Shown: positions 61,936-64,000 of the stretch, piece after piece
Layout of the letters: the number at the start of each line of letters is the position of its first letter
Numbering within the stretch: position 1 is the first letter of the stretch
NCBI GenBank assembly: GCA_023433445.1
Contig: JAEZCS010000058.1
Location: 1 to 64,000, forward strand
Reading direction: 5' to 3'
Length of the DNA stretch: 64,000 bases
From: Pseudomonadota bacterium
Lineage (GTDB): Bacteria > Pseudomonadota > Alphaproteobacteria > Sphingomonadales > Sphingomonadaceae
The notes under the pieces: model-generated
Database searches by the model: none
Seen by the model: only the letters and a program-made list of their open reading frames with translations
What the model was told of the DNA's origin: nothing
Position numbers and translations under genes: made by a program

Positions 61936-63285
61936 ATGCGCATCAGGAACAATCTCTGGCTGCTCGGCGCGGGTGTTTCCTTGAGCCTGTCGCTGGCTAC
62001 CCAAGCCGCCGCCCAGACCATAACCGCAGGCGACGGCATCCTCGTCACCGACATCCAGATCGCAGATACGCCGCAAAGCTTCATCCAGGATCAGGTCTTC
62101 GCCAACGCGCTCGGCAAGTCGCAGGATGCCGGGCTCGTCAGCGATAATGCGCCCGACCGCAGCGACGTGCGCGGCTTCAACAAGGGCGATGTGCGCGGTG
62201 CCATCATCTCGGCCTTCAACTCCAGCGCCTCCTCGATCATCGGCAGCTTCAATCTCGATCAGGTGCCAGGGCTCCAGTTCACCACCTTGGGCAACAAGGC
62301 GGCGGTCGAGCAGGACGGCCTGCGCAACCTTGCCAATATCAACCAGGCTGCGGGTAATGCAGGCTGGTCCGTCGTCAACCAGGCGGGCGAGGACAATGCG
62401 GCCCTCATTGAACAGGCCGACACCCGCGCGCCGGGTCAGCGTTCGCTCAACCGTGCCTATGTCGGGCAGGTCGGATCGGCGATCGGCTCGGGCAGCCTGC
62501 GCTATTCCAACTATGGCCGCATCCAGCAAACCCACCGCAGCTTCGACCTGTCGGCAGGCGCATTCAGCGGCAACAATCTCGCCAACAATGCGACCATTCA
62601 GCAAGGCGGTTTCCGCGACGTCACGTTGCGCGAGGTGCCGGTCCAGTTCAACGCCGTCGCCGCGCGCAACGACGCCTTGATCGAGCAGGAGGGCGCCGAA
62701 AATGACGCGGTAATTCAGCAGGGCGCGGAAAGCCCCAATACCTTCGCCTTTGAAGTCGGCGACACGATCGGCCGCAACAATCGCGCCATCGTCAGACAGA
62801 TCGGCTTCGGCAACCGAGGCGTCATTCTTCAGGAGGACGACGCCAACGCCATCACCCATCAGTATGGCTCCGACAATCTCGCCTTCGTCCGGCAGGATGG
62901 CGACGTCGTCGATGGCGGCCAATATAGCCTGATCGAACAAGGCCGCCTGGAAAATGGCGATGTGTCGTCCAACTTCGCGTCGGTGTTCCAGCGGGGCATC
63001 CTGCAGGAATCGACGATCCGCCAGAACAGCAACGGCAACGACGCCCATGTCTACCAGACAGCCGAGTCCGGCTATGCCCGGTCGACGATCGAGCAGGGCG
63101 GCGGCAACGGCAATTATGCCAGCGTGCTGCAAAGCGCTGTCGCTGGCACTGTCGACATGGCGGTCGTCAGCCTTATTTCCCAAACCGGCGCCAGCAATGA
63201 AGCCTTCGTGTCGCAACGAACCGCCGGAAGCATCAGCACGGTCGCCCAGAATGGCGATCGCAATTTTGCGCAGGTCCGCCAATAG
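61936..63285 (+). CDS. third curlin-repeat protein
   Basis: 449 residues. Signal peptide of about 26 residues (LSLSLATQAAAQ). Residues 27-115 form a non-repetitive domain (ILVTDIQIADTPQSFIQDQV, then IISAFNSSASSIIGSFNLDQ). Degenerate curlin units follow (AVEQDGLRNLANINQ, LIEQEGAENDAVIQQ, TIRQNSNGNDAHVYQ, TVAQNGDRNFAQVRQ at the end) spaced by longer inserts. The N-terminal domain distinguishes it from plain CsgA and suggests a specialised, perhaps minor or adaptor, subunit. The role is inferred. Confidence 0.85.
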   Translation: MRIRNNLWLLGAGVSLSLSLATQAAAQTITAGDGILVTDIQIADTPQSFIQDQVFANALGKSQDAGLVSDNAPDRSDVRGFNKGDVRGAIISAFNSSASSIIGSFNLDQVPGLQFTTLGNKAAVEQDGLRNLANINQAAGNAGWSVVNQAGEDNAALIEQADTRAPGQRSLNRAYVGQVGSAIGSGSLRYSNYGRIQQTHRSFDLSAGAFSGNNLANNATIQQGGFRDVTLREVPVQFNAVAARNDALIEQEGAENDAVIQQGAESPNTFAFEVGDTIGRNNRAIVRQIGFGNRGVILQEDDANAITHQYGSDNLAFVRQDGDVVDGGQYSLIEQGRLENGDVSSNFASVFQRGILQESTIRQNSNGNDAHVYQTAESGYARSTIEQGGGNGNYASVLQSAVAGTVDMAVVSLISQTGASNEAFVSQRTAGSISTVAQNGDRNFAQVRQ

Positions 63286-63332
63286 ACTATAATGACCTGC
63301 GCACTTTCCCTCGACCGTTCAGCGAGATGCCC

Positions 63333-64000
63333 ATGCGAACCTTTCTGGCCCTGACGGCCCTGCTGGCCGGCCTATCACCGGCGCTTGCCCAGCGCAGCGA
63401 CCTGGCTGTGGAACAATTGCCGGCGCGGTCGCCGGGTAGGGCTGTGCCGCAGGTCGGGGAGACAGGCGCGCGCGAGGCGGCCGGGCAGATATCCAGCAGC
63501 GCCAGCCAGGCGCCTGCGCTTCAGGGGCAGCTTTCTTCCCCCCGCACGGGCGGCGAGCCCGCGCTGCGGCAGATTGCGCCTCGCGTCGTCGGATCAGCCC
63601 CGACCTCGCAGCTCGCTGACCGCAATGTCAGCCCCCGGATCAACGCGCTTCCCCCCGGCCTGGTCGATGCCTGCGCGCGCGCCGCCGAAGGCAAGGGAGA
63701 GCCGCCCAAGGGCATCGATTGCACCACCGTGATAGAGGCCGCGCCGCCGCCGCCGCCAATGTCCGCGGAGGAAGCTCTGCTCACCAGTGACGAAGAGCGT
63801 ACGGCCCAGCGCACCGCGAGCGGTCAGCAGGCGCGCGGACGGGCCCCCGACGCCGCTGAAGTCGCGCGCCGCCTCAGCTCGGGCGACGTTTCCAACTCCC
63901 CGGTGGCGCAGGCAGTCGCAGCCGAAGCGGCCGCCAACACGCTCGCCAACTCTCGGCCGGCGGGCAATGGCCAGCCCGTCATCGTGCCCGGCGGCGGCAC
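63333..64000 (+). CDS. secreted protein of the curli cluster, 3' end outside window
   Basis: Open to the window edge (at least 222 residues); in-frame ATGs at 63327 and 63333. The signal peptide is MRTFLALTALLAGLSPALA, with cleavage expected before QRSD. The mature part is Ala, Pro, Ser and Gly rich without curlin repeats. It has two Cys (in DACARAAEGKGE and IDCTTVIEA) and a poly-Pro run. I do not recognise a family. Its position just after three curlins suggests a periplasmic or surface partner in curli assembly, possibly in place of the CsgE or CsgC not seen here. Confidence 0.7.
   Translation, partial: MRTFLALTALLAGLSPALAQRSDLAVEQLPARSPGRAVPQVGETGAREAAGQISSSASQAPALQGQLSSPRTGGEPALRQIAPRVVGSAPTSQLADRNVSPRINALPPGLVDACARAAEGKGEPPKGIDCTTVIEAAPPPPPMSAEEALLTSDEERTAQRTASGQQARGRAPDAAEVARRLSSGDVSNSPVAQAVAAEAAANTLANSRPAGNGQPVIVPGGG

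Noticed and set aside
61915..63282. A 455-codon open frame antisense to the third curlin gene, and a 378-codon one antisense to the giant curlin (58735-59871).
   Set aside because: They mirror the repeat composition of the sense strand (strings of V-A-x-L-x-D), lack a sensible start context, and the sense frames have signal peptides and curlin motifs.

Overview
The window looks like DNA from an alphaproteobacterium of the sphingomonad type (Sphingobium/Sphingomonas relatives). Pointers are the Ti-type traA/oriT/traC-traD-traG arrangement, an RPA-type repA with iterons, a DUF6118-like protein beside traA, Xre-RES and ParDE modules, and high GC. Most of it (about 3.2-50.8 kb) reads as a plasmid, chromid or integrated plasmid: it holds an origin (repA plus five iteron copies), a ParA/ribbon-helix-helix partition pair, a DNA-processing transfer module, toxin-antitoxin systems and large polysaccharide cargo. 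The organism assignment is inference from gene families; no rRNA or housekeeping gene is present.

Layout. 1-2 kb: part of a tRNA-Gly(UCC), a WGR-domain protein and a tyrosine recombinase. 2-8.4 kb: stability/accessory zone with an unknown HTH-like protein, a ParE remnant, ParDE, a membrane GGDEF protein, RES/Xre, a 5'-truncated AAA ATPase and DUF6118. 8.4-13.6 kb: traA, oriT, traC, traD, traG. 14.1-33.2 kb: surface polysaccharide locus with rmlA-D (dTDP-rhamnose), a capsule-type ABC exporter (Wza/KpsD-like, KpsE-like, KpsM-like, KpsT-like), Ugd and a Uxs-like decarboxylase, RfbF, a two-domain RgpF-like rhamnosyltransferase, a PhyH-like dioxygenase, DUF5672 and GT2 glycosyltransferases. 33.2-40.3 kb: replication/partition core, with metY and an FMN glutamate-synthase-like gene inserted. 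40.3-50.7 kb: second glycan module of GtrB/GtrA-like proteins, several large membrane proteins that are probably GT-C transferases, and two methyltransferases. 50.93-56.31 kb: a complete Tn3-family transposon with 38-bp inverted repeats and a 5-bp target duplication, carrying a DUF1593 gene. 57.1 kb to the end: a curli operon, csgF-csgG followed by three large and different curlin-repeat proteins and the start of another secreted protein.

The least explained signal is a set of seven intergenic clusters of a 7-bp unit (consensus close to NGATA[GCT][CT]), often as back-to-back heptads. They lie upstream of parA, downstream of its RHH partner and at other module boundaries from 3.2 to 50.8 kb. 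They look like dispersed centromere/operator sites of the RHH partition protein, and none was seen by eye in the flanking tRNA/integrase or curli DNA. The second is the curli locus, whose main curlin has about 25 curlin-like units, against five in E. coli CsgA.
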